Position numbers and translations under genes: made by a program. Below the pieces are notes generated by a model. The model made no database searches. It saw only the letters and a list, made by a program, of their open reading frames with translations, and was not told the DNA's origin. Shown here piece by piece: positions 22,991 to 33,979 of a stretch of 64,000 nucleotides of DNA (positions within the stretch are counted from its first letter, which is position 1; the number at the start of each line of letters is the position of its first letter). Source of the DNA: Metallyticus violacea (taxonomy: Eukaryota > Arthropoda > Insecta > Mantodea > Metallyticidae); the NCBI GenBank assembly GCA_030762175.1, contig CM060841.1:6420001-6484000 (forward strand), given 5' to 3'.

Positions 22991-24604
22991 CCATTGGTTC
23001 CGTCACAGTGTCGAAAGTCCAGAGCGAGGAGGGCTGGCTGATGCGATTCGACTAAGGTTTCTGCCCCGTCATCTCCTATGGAAGCGAACCTTCTGCGGGC
23101 CTCGAACGTCTTGTAGTGGGAAAGTTCTACCGTGCAATCAGTGATGCTTTCCCCTGCGGCGAGGGGTTTTTCCTATGAGCGAGCCTCCACTTGTTTGCTG
23201 GAGGGGGTAGCAACCCTGCTTGCTTACTTATTGACCTTACTGAATGTTGGCGCAGTTGTTCCCGGGTGTGTTTTGTGTTGTTTGTTTCATATTCAGAGTA
23301 TACATAAAGTGTATTAAGTAAGCCTCGCGTGTTTACAACGGCACACCTTGTCTTTATGTACGATTCCTATGTGTTAATTCAGTGTTGAGAGAATTATAGG
23401 ACTATTTTTTTTAGCTTATAGTAGATTCTATTACTTAAGTGAGTACCGTACTAACCCCCCCTTTTTTTTAGAGAATTAACCAACAGGGAGCGTGATCACG
23501 CATTTTTTCGACAGGTTTTCTGCCACTGCTCACACTACGAATGAGAGCAATTCATAATGTGTTTCCATAAGACAGAGTTATTAGTAGGCATAGGGGGATC
23601 CTCGGTTCCCTGATTTAACAGCCTACGAATATTATCTCTGGAATAAATTAACAAATACCGTGTATTGTCCGAATTTCTCAAAATGAACTACGAGTGATGA
23701 ATAATTTCCTAAGAAGATGCCAAAAATGTGTGCAGAATGAAGACGGACAGTTTCAATACCTCATTTGATAATTAGTAAGCTTCTTAAATTGGTTCTTGCA
23801 TTGTTGTCTGGTTTGTTTGTTTTATTGTTTTACCCTTCCCTGTTTTACTGAGATCCGGGTGGCCGGCTAACGAACTGCGCGCTCGCTCATAGGCAAACAC
23901 TACGGAGGAAAACAAAACTGATCACACGGTATCTGGAAACATTGTTAGGAATCCGTCTATTTTCAAGCTTCGCCGCTCGTGGAACCTGGCCGTCCGGGTC
24001 TCCCGCTTAGCATCCCTTCCTCCCAGGTGCTCCCATTGAGAGCATAGACACTACGACCAGCCAATGCTGCAGTACCGAAATATACATCTTCCATCCTAAC
24101 TGAACCAATCAAGTGACTAGGAGAGACCTTGAAAGCAGCCGTTGGCCGAATGGAAGTCTCACCTGCGTCCCTCTTCTCGATGCACTAGGCAGATACTGAA
24201 AGAGCAGTCTGTGTTTCTGTTGTTTCCAAATGATAACCAGTGCTGTAGCTTCAGTTTACTTGCATAGTTTCAGAAGGGCTTGTGTTGTCCGGCTTTGATT
24301 GTGTTGTATATTTCTTCTATAGTATTTAGATTTGTCATTTCACTTATTTAAGTTTTCTGCTCGGAGGCAGTGCATTCATAGCCATATGTTTGACATTTTT
24401 CAACGTAAACGAATAATTGTGTAGAGTGAATATAGATAATATATTTTACGTGCAAACTCTAAAATAATTTTTACACGTATATTTCGCGGCGTGAGTCCTG
24501 ATACTGAAATTCATTAAAAGTTGAGTGAAAAATAAATCCAACAATTAACACCTACTACTAAAATCTATATTCATTCCCAACATATTAGCATTATTTTTAT
24601 AATG
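22991..24604. other. Intergenic sequence, partly GC-richer
   Basis: The 23.0-23.25 and 23.85-24.2 kb parts are clearly less AT-rich. 'cctatgagcgagc' at 23170 recurs as its reverse complement 'gctcgctcatagg' at 23881, but the similarity does not extend. I recognise no gene. Confidence 0.4.
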
Positions 24605-24836
24605 TTTGGTGTTTTAACTGCTGGATCAAAGATAATGGACGCTGATGATACATGAAATTAAATGAAAAACTAAGATAGAAAACTTTGAGCCATGGAAGCG
24701 CTCCAGGCCTATTCTGAATTTGCCATTGACGAGGACTGATAAAAACCTGAAAAAAAAACTTGGTCCTGGCACGAATCGAATTCCAGACTCCTATTCACGA
24801 GTCCATGCCTTGCGATCTTTGCCATCAATGTCGGTG
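24605..24836 (-). mobile_element. SINE-B copy 4 (diverged)
   Basis: On the minus strand: 'CATGGACTCGTGAATAGGAG', 'GAATTCGATTCGTGCCAGG', 'CAGTCCTCGTCAATGGCAAA' and 'AGGCCTGGAGCG'. The 'cctaaacttaggcc' core is partly deleted. Confidence 0.75.
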
Positions 24837-25220
24837 GTCATCAGATTTGAATGCACTTCCGCCAACGATGAAATCCTTTCTGAAGTCGTACGGGAAAATT
24901 CCACTATCTGTTTGCTGAATCATTTCATCTTATTTGGGTGCATAGATGTTGAATGTATTTAAGTTTCAGGAAACAGAGGGAAATTCCAGTGTTCCGTGCC
25001 TGGACTGTATGGTAGATGTAGTAGTATGATAAACTTCTTAGTTATTACTGTGGTGACAAGTAAGATGTAGGAAAGCTTCTCTTTTTCCCTCCTAATGCAC
25101 CTTAATCGAATATAGTTTAACGTTCTAAAGTGATTGTTGTTCCCGTGGGAACATTGGAACCTTTTACCCTGCCCTAGAAGAGTCGTGTCGATATTCCATG
25201 GGTTGGTTAAAATATCCTGG

Positions 25221-25305
25221 ATCCTGTTTCACAAAAGTATGATCTAATACATACAAGTTCTTGTAAAGTATGGTCTTGTAACTTTCTGTTCTACGAAAGA
25301 AATGG
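25221..25305 (+). repeat. CTGTTYCAYRAAAGTATT-motif units, left cluster
   Basis: Two units, 'cctgtttcacaaaagtat' (25223) and 'tctgttctacgaaag' (25285), are about 62 bp apart and each is followed by AT-rich sequence. Three inverted relatives occur at 26406-26562. Possibly a MITE family. Confidence 0.4.
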
Positions 25306-25418
25306 TAAAGTATTAGTAAAAAGTTAGAAGTGACGTCATATAAGAGCAAGATAGAGGAACAGCTGTTTGCCACACGTCGCCATACTTTGAATTAGGTTAT
25401 GTCCACTCTTTAGGGGTT

Positions 25419-25711
25419 GTTGATCCTGGTGATGTAGTGGTAACCATTCTTATCTCCTAAACCCAAGATCGCGGGTCCCATCCCGATCATGATCGATGGA
25501 TTTTTTCAGGCGTAAAAATCCTAAGTATGGCTTCCTTCGGAAGGGAAGTAAAGCCGTGGGTCCCGTGTCGTATATTTACGGCACGAAAAAGAACCTCAAG
25601 CCTGAAAGAACAGGCTTCTGAGCAAAATTTGTCGGCCGTTCACGCCCTGAATGCAATGGAACGCTGATGACCTGAGAAGAGCGACCGTAAATAAAAGCAA
25701 AGCAAATAAAA
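25419..25711 (+). mobile_element. SINE-A copy 6, with 12-bp TSD
   Basis: Near-complete copy with head TGATCCTGGTGATGTAGTGG and the B box altered to GGGTCCCATCCC. The body is standard. The tail has variable A-rich 'aagcaaagcaaataaa' units. The repeat 'tctttaggggtt' at 25407-25418 and 25712-25723 is the target-site duplication. Confidence 0.95.
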
Positions 25712-26405
25712 TCTTTAGGGGTTTTTAATGCACTGAGTGAATCATTGTCATTTCTGCAAAATGGGTCTTGTTTTTTTTTTTTTTTTTTCCCTCAGACTCA
25801 ATGATATACGTATTTATCGATATTCAAGCGTAATAATCCACTTTGAGACGACGGTCCCATAAGCCTACATTTAGGAGCATCAATTTCAGTCGTCGAGAAG
25901 AATCGCGCTTCCCGATTGCACTGTCATTTGATCTTTTTTATATTTATTTGTTTACAATGCTTGACATACATGTACTCATAAGCAAAAACTGGGAAAATTA
26001 TGCCAAAAGAAACTATTTTAAAAGAGAATGAAAAAAAACCTTAAGAATACAAATGAAGAACAAAAAGAAATTATTTTCGTGTCATGTAGCAAGAACCTTA
26101 AAGATACATTAACAAGATGCTGGTCTGAAATATGCATTTGAAACAGGAGACGCCGATATCCATCATTAGCCGTACTCTATTTGCACTTAACCTAACTGTA
26201 TCATTATACACAAATATTTATTCTTTCTTTATACCTATTCCTCCCCATCATTATCATCAGTTTCACTAATACTTAGCACATTTTGGTTAACTGACTCCCA
26301 AAATCATTAAAAGATAGGTAATAGCTTTTGTGCTAATATTTGAAGTTAGCAATATTCCTGAACTTTTAGGGAAAGTTATACAAATTACCAGTGCCCGACT
26401 AATAT

Positions 26406-26562
26406 TAATACTTTCGTCGAACAGAACAAGGAATTTTCACTTGTACATTTGTAAGTATGGAGTAGTAAAGTACAAGTGTAGCAGAGATCTTTGTGGAACA
26501 GAATTTTACCAATAACTACAAGTTACCATTCCGTACACTTGGAATACCTTTATGAAACAGGG
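26406..26562 (-). repeat. CTGTTYCAYRAAAGTATT-motif units, right cluster (inverted)
   Basis: Minus-strand units occur at 26562-26544 (CCCTGTTTCATAAAGGTAT), 26503-26484 (ATTCTGTTCCACAAAGATCT) and 26427-26406 (GTTCTGTTCGACGAAAGTAT). They are spaced about 60 and 77 bp and lie opposite in orientation to the cluster near 25.2 kb. Confidence 0.4.
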
Positions 26563-26569
26563 TCCTGGT

Positions 26570-27016
26570 CAGACTCTTGACAAAAGCTCTCACCTAGTCG
26601 TTCCTCCATTTAGAAAGGAAGAAACTAAGGAGAGCAGTTGCATCGATTGCTCATGAAACATCTGCAGTTTATGTAAGCACAACACACCGTTCGAACGTGA
26701 GGAGAAGATTGGGGAACCACCACAGTGTGGAAGACTTTGTATAGAAGTGAAGGTTCTAGAACTTATTACGAACACAAAGCTGGAACTTCTTTAATGGAAA
26801 AGGAGTAGCTCAGAGATTGATATGTGAAAGTTTCAATCTCTGAAACGATTCCCATACCACTATCCTATACTTTTGTCTCAGGTTTATTATGTGTAACCCA
26901 CGTTTCAAAACTTGCTCAATATTGAACTATCTGATGTTTATGTTTGAGTAATGAATACAGACAGTTATGATGTATTAATTTTAAGTCTGGCATATAATCG
27001 TAGACGCTAGTGTACT
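26570..27016. other. Intergenic sequence, no supported gene
   Basis: A 61-residue minus-strand frame at 26590-26775 has no recognisable motif. Confidence 0.4.
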
Positions 27017-27245
27017 GCCACGGATGGCCGAGGTCGTTAAGGCGCGGACTCGCAAGCGGAATGTCTGTGGTTTAATATCTCCTTGAACTATCTTTCCTGA
27101 CTGAACGTTTTTTTCCACGATTTTCTCATTTTTTAAATAGTAAATGCTGAGAATCTACTCTTAACTTAGGCCTGGAAAGCTTCCCCTCAAAAATTGTTTC
27201 CCATTTTATAATTCCATCTCTTAGTGTTCAACTTCTGTCAACGAA
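27017..27245 (+). mobile_element. SINE-B copy 5
   Basis: 'GCCACGGATGGCCGAGGTCG' begins the head, followed by 'gcggactcgcaagcgg'. The B box has decayed. 'cctgactgaacg', 'taacttaggcctgg' and a degraded 3' end follow. Confidence 0.85.
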
Positions 27246-28274
27246 AGTTAAAACACCATAAAAAAGCTTGAGTCCGGAGTCATATATTCCTTTCTATAGA
27301 ATAGTCGAAGTCATCCGTTCGCCTTCTTGTTTATTTTGTGATTGCATAACGGAGGTGCTAATGTGCTGAGATACACGGTAGCCAAACTATTTTCGTTTCC
27401 CTTCTTCGGTCTTGCACGTGTACAAGTTGTTTGATCTTACTTGACCTTCACCTCTTCCTTTCGTTTGAAGAGTCGCCCTTGAGGAGCGACACCCACAGCT
27501 CGTGCGCGCATCCTATATTGTGATGGTTGAAGTAACGTCCGTATCGAAACAATCGTTGCTAAAATTACATCTTTTCTGAATGACATTTTTTTTTCTCTCC
27601 TATTTACTGTCTGGTAAGTTGGCCATACCAGATGTCTTTGCTATATAAAACAATAGAATACAGCGCTGTTTTAATTACAACTAATTATATTGTAACATTT
27701 AATACTCAACACAAAAACACTATTATTTTAGTATATAATATCTTTCGAACGAAGTGCTAATAGAATAGAGATAAATTATGAATAGCGAACATTTAATGCG
27801 GTCCACACTTGAGAACATAAATCGATCTTTCCTTCTTTTTCATTTAAATGAATATCATCCACGGTTAAGGTATATGATTTATAATCATTTAGTATTAAAA
27901 TTTTTGTTTAAAGAGCGTTCTATTTGTTTATGTTCTCATTGAGAATTTTATTCAAAAATAATTTTCAAAATTTAACTGCCATATTATCTGTCATGCTCTG
28001 CATAACAGCTAGGGAACATTTTTTCATATTCATTTTGTTTTTCATATATGTTTCAATTTTAATTTTTCATCACTAAGTAGATAATGCACGATCACGTATT
28101 GTACATCTTTGTAAATGTTTGAAAGATGACTTTATTCATATTTTTATAGTATTATATTCTTCGTGCCTGTTATTATAATGTTCATTAACATTTTGTGTAT
28201 AAATAAATATGCATTACAGAGACTACCTTACACTTGACTCTTAAAAGTAAAGGTTATTGGAGTTTATAGTATTG
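27246..28274. other. AT-rich intergenic sequence
   Basis: No feature recognised. Confidence 0.45.
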
Positions 28275-28452
28275 AGTGGGCATTGGTATTTCTAAGCACT
28301 AAAACCACAATGAAACCCAATTGTCCTCATGAGGATGTGTGGACCCGTTCCAGATCTCCTTAACTTACAAAAATTCGTAAGTAGGTATCGGGAATCGAAA
28401 CCGGACCTCCCTACCACCAGTTAACAACGCTAACCACTGGACTAAGGAGGTT
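28275..28452 (-). mobile_element. SINE-C, a further tRNA-derived SINE
   Basis: On the minus strand the head reads CCTTAGTCCAGTGGTTAGCG (A box TAGTCCAGTGG) followed by a good B box (GGTTTCGATTCC). A non-tRNA body with 'CTTACGAATTTTTGTAAG' (an internal hairpin) and 'CATGAGGACAATTGGGTTTC' follows. Only one copy is in the window and the 3' boundary is estimated. Confidence 0.65.
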
Positions 28453-28744
28453 TAAAGTGCATTAGTGTTCATAATTTCATCAGACACATTACTTTTAGCT
28501 CGAAGCTGCTTATTTGATTGAATTGGGCAGTGTTATTTTGGAAAGTTTTATAAGAAAGCTTAGTTATAAACAATTAATTTAAAGAGAACAAACAGCAATA
28601 TAAATGACGAAATTCGAAACTACTGGAAGCTGATTACAAAGCAGCTGCTGTGACTTTAAAAAAAAAGCCTGTAAAATAGAAAGCGAAGAGGTTGGCAACG
28701 AGAGTGTAACCTAAAGGTGGTTCCAGCTATTCAATAGTGGAGAT

Positions 28745-29135
28745 TGGATTGAATCGGATTGGGGTGGAGTGGTAGACATTTCGGAACTTCAGCCTTGTCA
28801 CCCCCTGGGAGGTAGACATCGGGCGAGTAGCATCCAGGGGCTGTGAGGCATGAACATAGACAGGTCTCTAACAATATTTCCAGATAAAAATACCCCGATC
28901 CATGCTCTCTCCAAGAAATTTGAGCATCTCTGAAGCGTCACTTTCTATCACACGCAGGGACAGAAATCTTACAATAGCTAGCCGCTGTCACACCGCGCAC
29001 AGCTTCAGCCCACCTCTCCTGGCGAAACCTATTGTAACAGAACCAATGGAATGAAATAATATGAAATGAAAGAGTGGGTAATACATGGAAAGTAAAGGAC
29101 CATCCCAGCATTCACCTCAGCGACTAGGATTTAAA
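28745..29135 (+). repeat. Family D dispersed repeat, copy 2
   Basis: Follows copy 1 (1820-2215) in order: 'gaacttcagccttg', 'ggtagacatcggg', 'gcatccaggg', 'agggacagaaatcttaca', 'atggaatgaaat', 'atggaaagtaaaggaccatc'. It ends at a poly-A run. Confidence 0.65.
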
Positions 29136-30699
29136 AAAAAAAAATCAGGATTAACAACCGTAAAAATTTTAACCCATATTTCCCCAATGTGGGTTCCAAT
29201 TGTTGCTGCCTGAACCACCCCGCTCGCAGTAGTCATTGGATATTGGGAATATGTGTAGAGGTTTCTTAGAAAATTCTTCCACAAGCATCCATAGATTGTT
29301 AAAAGAACTTGATAGAAGGTTAAGGTAAGGCAAAGACTCTGAAAACATTTTTAGAATTTGTTGGTCTGTAACTCATGAAGAAAAGCTAAGCGTCCTATCT
29401 CATGCATGAAAAATAACAATCTGCGATTTAATAAAAAAGTATTAGCGCAACCCCGACACTCTCTCTGAAACAGTGGCTAAATGCTTGCCAACCTTGTTAA
29501 ATGCCTCATCCATGAGTTTATACATGTTTAAAATTTAAGGGAAATGCAACAGCATTTGGGGTGAAAAATCGAATCCGTTGTTTTTCATCTTGTAGCATTT
29601 AATAAACTATTCTGTACTGTAAAACGCCGAAAACAAATTAAAAATAGAGAAAATCGTTTATTCTGAAAGTAATACTCTAGTAAATTAAACAGTGCTACTT
29701 CATTTTATGTTCAAGCATTGTAGCCGTCACTTGGAAGGATACCAAGTTGCTAGTTTCCACATTTTTTGAAAAAAAAAAAAAACTCCTTAAAATATGCTAC
29801 AGTTTACATTGTCAAGATAGAGCGTTCTGCTCCCCTTTAAAAAAATGTCAATACGACATTAATTATGAGACGTGTTAATGTTATGTTTACTATTAAATAA
29901 TTATGTTATTTGAAAGTTTTAATTCAATTTACGAAATGTGCAGTTTTATTTAATACATGCATTGTAGTTGTTCTCTTTCCAAGGACATTAAAAGTCTGTA
30001 AAGAAAGTATTTCATGTACATCCTGGTTCATCTATTCATTTTACAAAAAACAATGGTGCCCACAGCTACCTCTCTCAGAAGGAGAAGAAGGAAAAAAAAA
30101 GTGAAAGTAGCGTTCGCGGTAATAGTTTAAGCTTCAGGTCTGTTGTTTGCTCTAAGGTCAGGTTTGTTGTAAACGACAAACAATGCCAAAGTTTCACTTC
30201 TAGTTCAGAAAGGTCGATGAGTTTTAACTTTTTGCAGCCTGTCTTTGCTTCAGGAGTTAGCGTATATATGCTGGGTGTTCCCCTGATTGTAAACTAATAC
30301 AATATACAATTATTGTAAACCTAATTCATTATACTATTCAACACTTTTCTGTAGCTTTTGATTTTCAAATCAAGATCTACGGTTATTCATACTTTTCTTC
30401 CTGGTCACAATTGAAGTATCATCTCAGACAAATTGCAGTTGTAATAGTTACGCATGGTATTGTCAGGCAGTGCTATTTCATATGTTGAAGTATATCAAAA
30501 CAGTGCAAATAACAGTATATTTTACTTTCTATTAAGAATTCTTTGTTTCCGTTTGATTGACCCTTGTTATAAACTACAGCTCTGACATAGCATTGAGTTC
30601 ATCATTTGTGGCATATTCTGTTTTGACATTTTTCTCAATACATTACTAGAATACAGGATGGAAGGAAACCATAATATGCCTTTCATTATATAATATGAT
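29136..30699. other. AT-rich intergenic sequence
   Basis: No recognisable gene. The 64-residue frame at 29910-30104 is without features. Confidence 0.45.
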
Positions 30700-31428
30700 T
30701 TGCCTTATTTATGCGAATCTAATGCGCCATAGAATGTAATGCGGAACTTAAATCATAAAATATAAACAAATATTATGGCATATTATAGACGGAATATTAT
30801 GGCCGTCTTATAGATAAAATCGTCCGCTTCATAAAATAATCAGAACACTGAATTCATAAGCGAACTATTGTTACGGAGCACGTAAGACAAAAGCCGTCAC
30901 ACGTGCTGTTGCCGGGACATTGGCGTAAGTCAAAGAAGAAAAGGTTGGGTATTTCAGTCACAGGTTGCCCGTTCTTCCTCCTTTCATGTATGAATTCTTC
31001 AATGTCAGGATGTTTTACTTTGCGAGGACCAGTTAATTTATTCCTACCGGCTTTAGTTGCAAATAATATCAGTTTCTGTTGCCGCCACAAGCGAACATTG
31101 AACTCTCTTCCTGCCTTTCTGTTACATTTTTTCAGCATAAAGAATTACTTTACGCTTGAAAGTAGCATCATAAGATGTTCTCTGTTTGCCCTCCATTTCG
31201 TCCCTCCTTGCTTTTCAAACGCTCTATGCAATAATAGGTCAACAATAAATCGAGAATTGTAGCAACGTATTATGACGTAATAAACGATAAATTCCAATGA
31301 AGTTACCGGCGAACTACGGAACAGATTTGCACTGGAATCTAATACGTCATCGAATGTAATGCACTACACAATTTTTAATTCTACATTTGAACAAAGAAGA
31401 TGCACATTAGATTCGCGTAAATACGGTA
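30700..31428 (-). mobile_element. Short pogo/Tigger-like element with TIRs
   Basis: The left end 'ccttatttatgcgaatctaa' and, in reverse complement, the right end 'ccgtatttacgcgaatctaa' form ~27-bp inverted repeats. The subterminal motif 'aatctaatRcgYcatMgaat' followed by 'gtaatgc' is present near both ends (30717 and 31338). A BrkDBD-type DNA-binding fragment lies inside. At ~730 bp it lacks the DDE region and is a deletion derivative. Confidence 0.75.
30850..31197 (-). pseudogene. Pogo-like transposase N-terminal fragment
   Basis: Minus strand from about 31197: 'MEGKQRTSYDATFKRKVI', then 'LYAEK', a frameshift in an A-rich run, then 'CNRKAGREFNVRLWRQQKLI' and 'RKVKHPDIEEFIHERRKNG' with 'PVTEI'. 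This is the pattern of the Brinker-type helix-turn-helix found at the N-terminus of pogo/Tigger-like transposases ('FKxKVIxYAEKxxNRxAGREFxVxxxxVRxWRKQ'). The catalytic DDE domain is missing, so the product could at most bind DNA. Given the frameshift it is probably dead. Confidence 0.75.
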
Positions 31429-31440
31429 TTATGATGAATA

Positions 31441-31722
31441 AGGCAGCCACGGGTGGCCGAGGTTGTTAAGGCATAAACTCGTGAGCGGGAGGTCTGGGGT
31501 TCGATTCCCACCAGGACCGTCCTCCCTGACTGAGTTTTATTCAGGTTTTTCTCAGTCCTCATAAATGGAATTTAGGGTGGCACCCTAAACTTAGGCCTGG
31601 AACGCTTCCTTCTTTAAAAAAAAAAACTCCTTCCCAATATTTCATTTCATGTATCATCGCCTGTGGTGCCTCGGTAGTAAAAACGAGTGTTAAAACCATT
31701 AAAAATGATGATGATTATGATG
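31441..31722 (+). mobile_element. SINE-B copy 6, with 10-bp TSD
   Basis: Well preserved: head GCCACGGGTGGCCGAGGTTG, good B box (GGTTCGATTCCC), body with 'accctaaacttaggcctgg' and 'gtggtgcctcggtagtaaaa', and a 3' end running into (ATG)n. The repeat 'atgatgaata' lies at 31431-31440 and 31723-31732. It abuts the right end of the pogo-like element. Confidence 0.9.
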
Positions 31723-31732
31723 ATGATGAATA

Positions 31733-33013
31733 GAAACAATTAGCACCCTTTTATCCATTTTAAAATGGTTTTAGTACATTTTGGTATGAAGTGTTTTCTT
31801 AAACACAGAAAGTTGGAAACTAAGTGCCATAATAACGCCAGTAATAGAATTTAAAATGGAAACAAAAATGTCCAAATACTTTTTCTCTGTATCTTAGAGT
31901 TTTGGAGAAAATAAATATTTTATTTCGAAGCATGTGGTAATACTGCTTAATGTTCTTTCTCCTCCGTTCTTTTGCTGCCTGTCTTGGCGGAAAGGGAAGA
32001 GAGCAACATTGTATTTAGTGCGTGAGCGCGAGTTTACCTTACATGTGTTGCAACACGCAATACAAATAACAGATATTAATTGTTTTAATCCTTATGAACC
32101 ATATATCTTGCTAATAGACTATACCTGTCAATCACTATTTAACAAAACACAGCGTGCTAATAACACTATTACATATGGAGCACACATAAACAAAAGATAT
32201 GTAAAAAGGTCTTCATATTAAGCACTGTGATGTCAAATATTCACATAAACCTTTATACAAGCAAGTTTACCCTTGAGTTATGAACAAAATTGCAAAGGTC
32301 ATTATTTGTTCTATTTCTGTTTATTATAATTGGAACATATGAATTCCGAAGCATTAACATATTACTTTAAATGAAAGATAACCCAGAAAGTATTTTATTT
32401 TCAATTAAACAACATGCCAATAGCCAAAATAGTAGAGAAAACGTTGTTTCATATATAGAATGAAATAACACGATAATATTATGGCAGTTAGTTCCGTTCC
32501 ATGCTGTATATTACTTGCGTAGTTCGTTAATTTTGAGTAGTCCATTATTTGAAACGCCAAGGTACTTTCCTGCTCTGCACGTTAGTAATTATTTTAGAGT
32601 TATACATTTCACAATCTTCTGATTATAAGCTTGCAAGATTTATAATTTTTGTGTCAGAATATATGAATTTTAATGAATATATTCAACTGTTTTTTTGTGC
32701 TGAATGTGATTTCTGTAGTTTCAAATGTTTCTCAATTATTTATTATACATATTTAAGCTTTATTATTTCATTATGAATCTGGATATGTGTGGTTTCTTAA
32801 AATGTACCTTAGTATGGACCTTATAGAAAAATCCATTTCTCAAGAGCTCTTGTCTTAATACAAACGTGCATTTGTACTACACTATTGATTTATGTTCTAT
32901 GTATTTTCTTATTATGTATTCTTAGACTTTATTTGTTATCTGGATCCTGAAATATTAGGCAGAAAATTCTGAGAAATAGACTGACGTGTGCTTACCTCGA
33001 AATATTGTATCAG
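31733..33013. other. AT-rich intergenic sequence
   Basis: Short frames at 31934-32221 and 32549-32776 show no known domain. Confidence 0.45.
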
Positions 33014-33061
33014 TAACAACAACAACAACAACCACAATAATAATAATAATAATAATAATAA

Positions 33062-33092
<31 letters not shown>

Positions 33093-33103
33093 AAGAAGAA
33101 GAA
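33014..33103. repeat. (AAC)n-(AAT)n-(AAG)n compound microsatellite
   Basis: Three adjoining trinucleotide runs abut the 3' end (minus sense) of a non-LTR fragment, so they are probably its tail. Confidence 0.95.
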
Positions 33104-33560
33104 GCAGCCCGAATGGCCCTAAGAAGGGCACAAGAAGGCATTTCCTATTCGCTAATGCGATGATCTAATTTGCATTAGGGTTGTGTATGCTGTATGTTAC
33201 ACATTTGTTCGATTTAAACCGTTTCGAAGTTGACGTTCCATGGTTTTCCATGTTTCTTGCTATTCTGGACCATTGTGGACCTGCCTGTGCCGCGTAGAAG
33301 TCTTCCCATCTCCATCTTGCCTGCCTCTGTGCCGTTTGCTTAAGCGCTTGTCCCACATGGTGATCTTATACGTTCATCTGTCGTCCTGCATCCTCGCTAT
33401 GTGGCCTCCCTATGTCCACTTCAGTCTTACCGCTCTTTCTGTGATGTCTGTTGTTGATATTATTTGGATTAACGCTTAACCAGGAAGTTTGTCCCTTATA
33501 GTTATTCCTTATATCCTGCGTTCCAATTTCCTTTGGCTTATTTGTTTGGCATTCATCTGT
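33104..33560 (-). mobile_element. Non-LTR retrotransposon 3' fragment R1
   Basis: About four-fifths of bases agree with 39025-39520. On the minus strand, across frames, it reads like the C-terminus of a non-LTR reverse-transcriptase ORF. Blocks are 'GHIARMQDDR'-like, 'WDKRLSKRHRGRQ'-like, 'ARWRWEDFYAAQAGPQWSRI' and 'ARNMENHGTS', followed by a short 3' UTR and the microsatellite tail. The 5' end is truncated, as is usual for LINEs. The clade is not assigned. Confidence 0.65.
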
Positions 33561-33979
33561 TTGTTGCCGGTCACATATTAATGCCTGTGTTTATTTTGTA
33601 TGCTTCTCTTTATTTTAATGCTGAACATTTATAACAATACTTTCAACGGTAGACCGTTAAGAAAATAGTGAATTTGGCAGGCGCTACCTAACCAATGCTC
33701 CTTGAAAAACGGATTCGGCTCGAAAAATAGTTATATCTTTTAATGTGAAACAAATGACGTCCGCACAGATGACATACTTGAGTGATGCAAAATATTTTGA
33801 TATGTTACTCATTTAAGATGAAACTTACCGTAAGTGCAGGTTTCCAAACAGAAGAGGGCTGTATCCTAGGGCGTTTTATTAATCTTTATTATATGTTGGT
33901 TCAATGAATTCTGCTGTTGCACTTTTTGGACATCTTCAAGCGGGCCATCTTCAAGGTTGTTAATGAAAGAAGAGTTCCC
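33561..33979. other. AT-rich intergenic sequence
   Basis: Nothing recognised. Confidence 0.4.

Noticed and set aside
23170..23893. Inverted 13-bp word 'cctatgagcgagc' as ends of an element
   Set aside because: Similarity does not extend beyond the word and the flanks share nothing.
32986..33168. Frame with poly-Ile and poly-Arg runs
   Set aside because: Translation of adjoining trinucleotide microsatellites.
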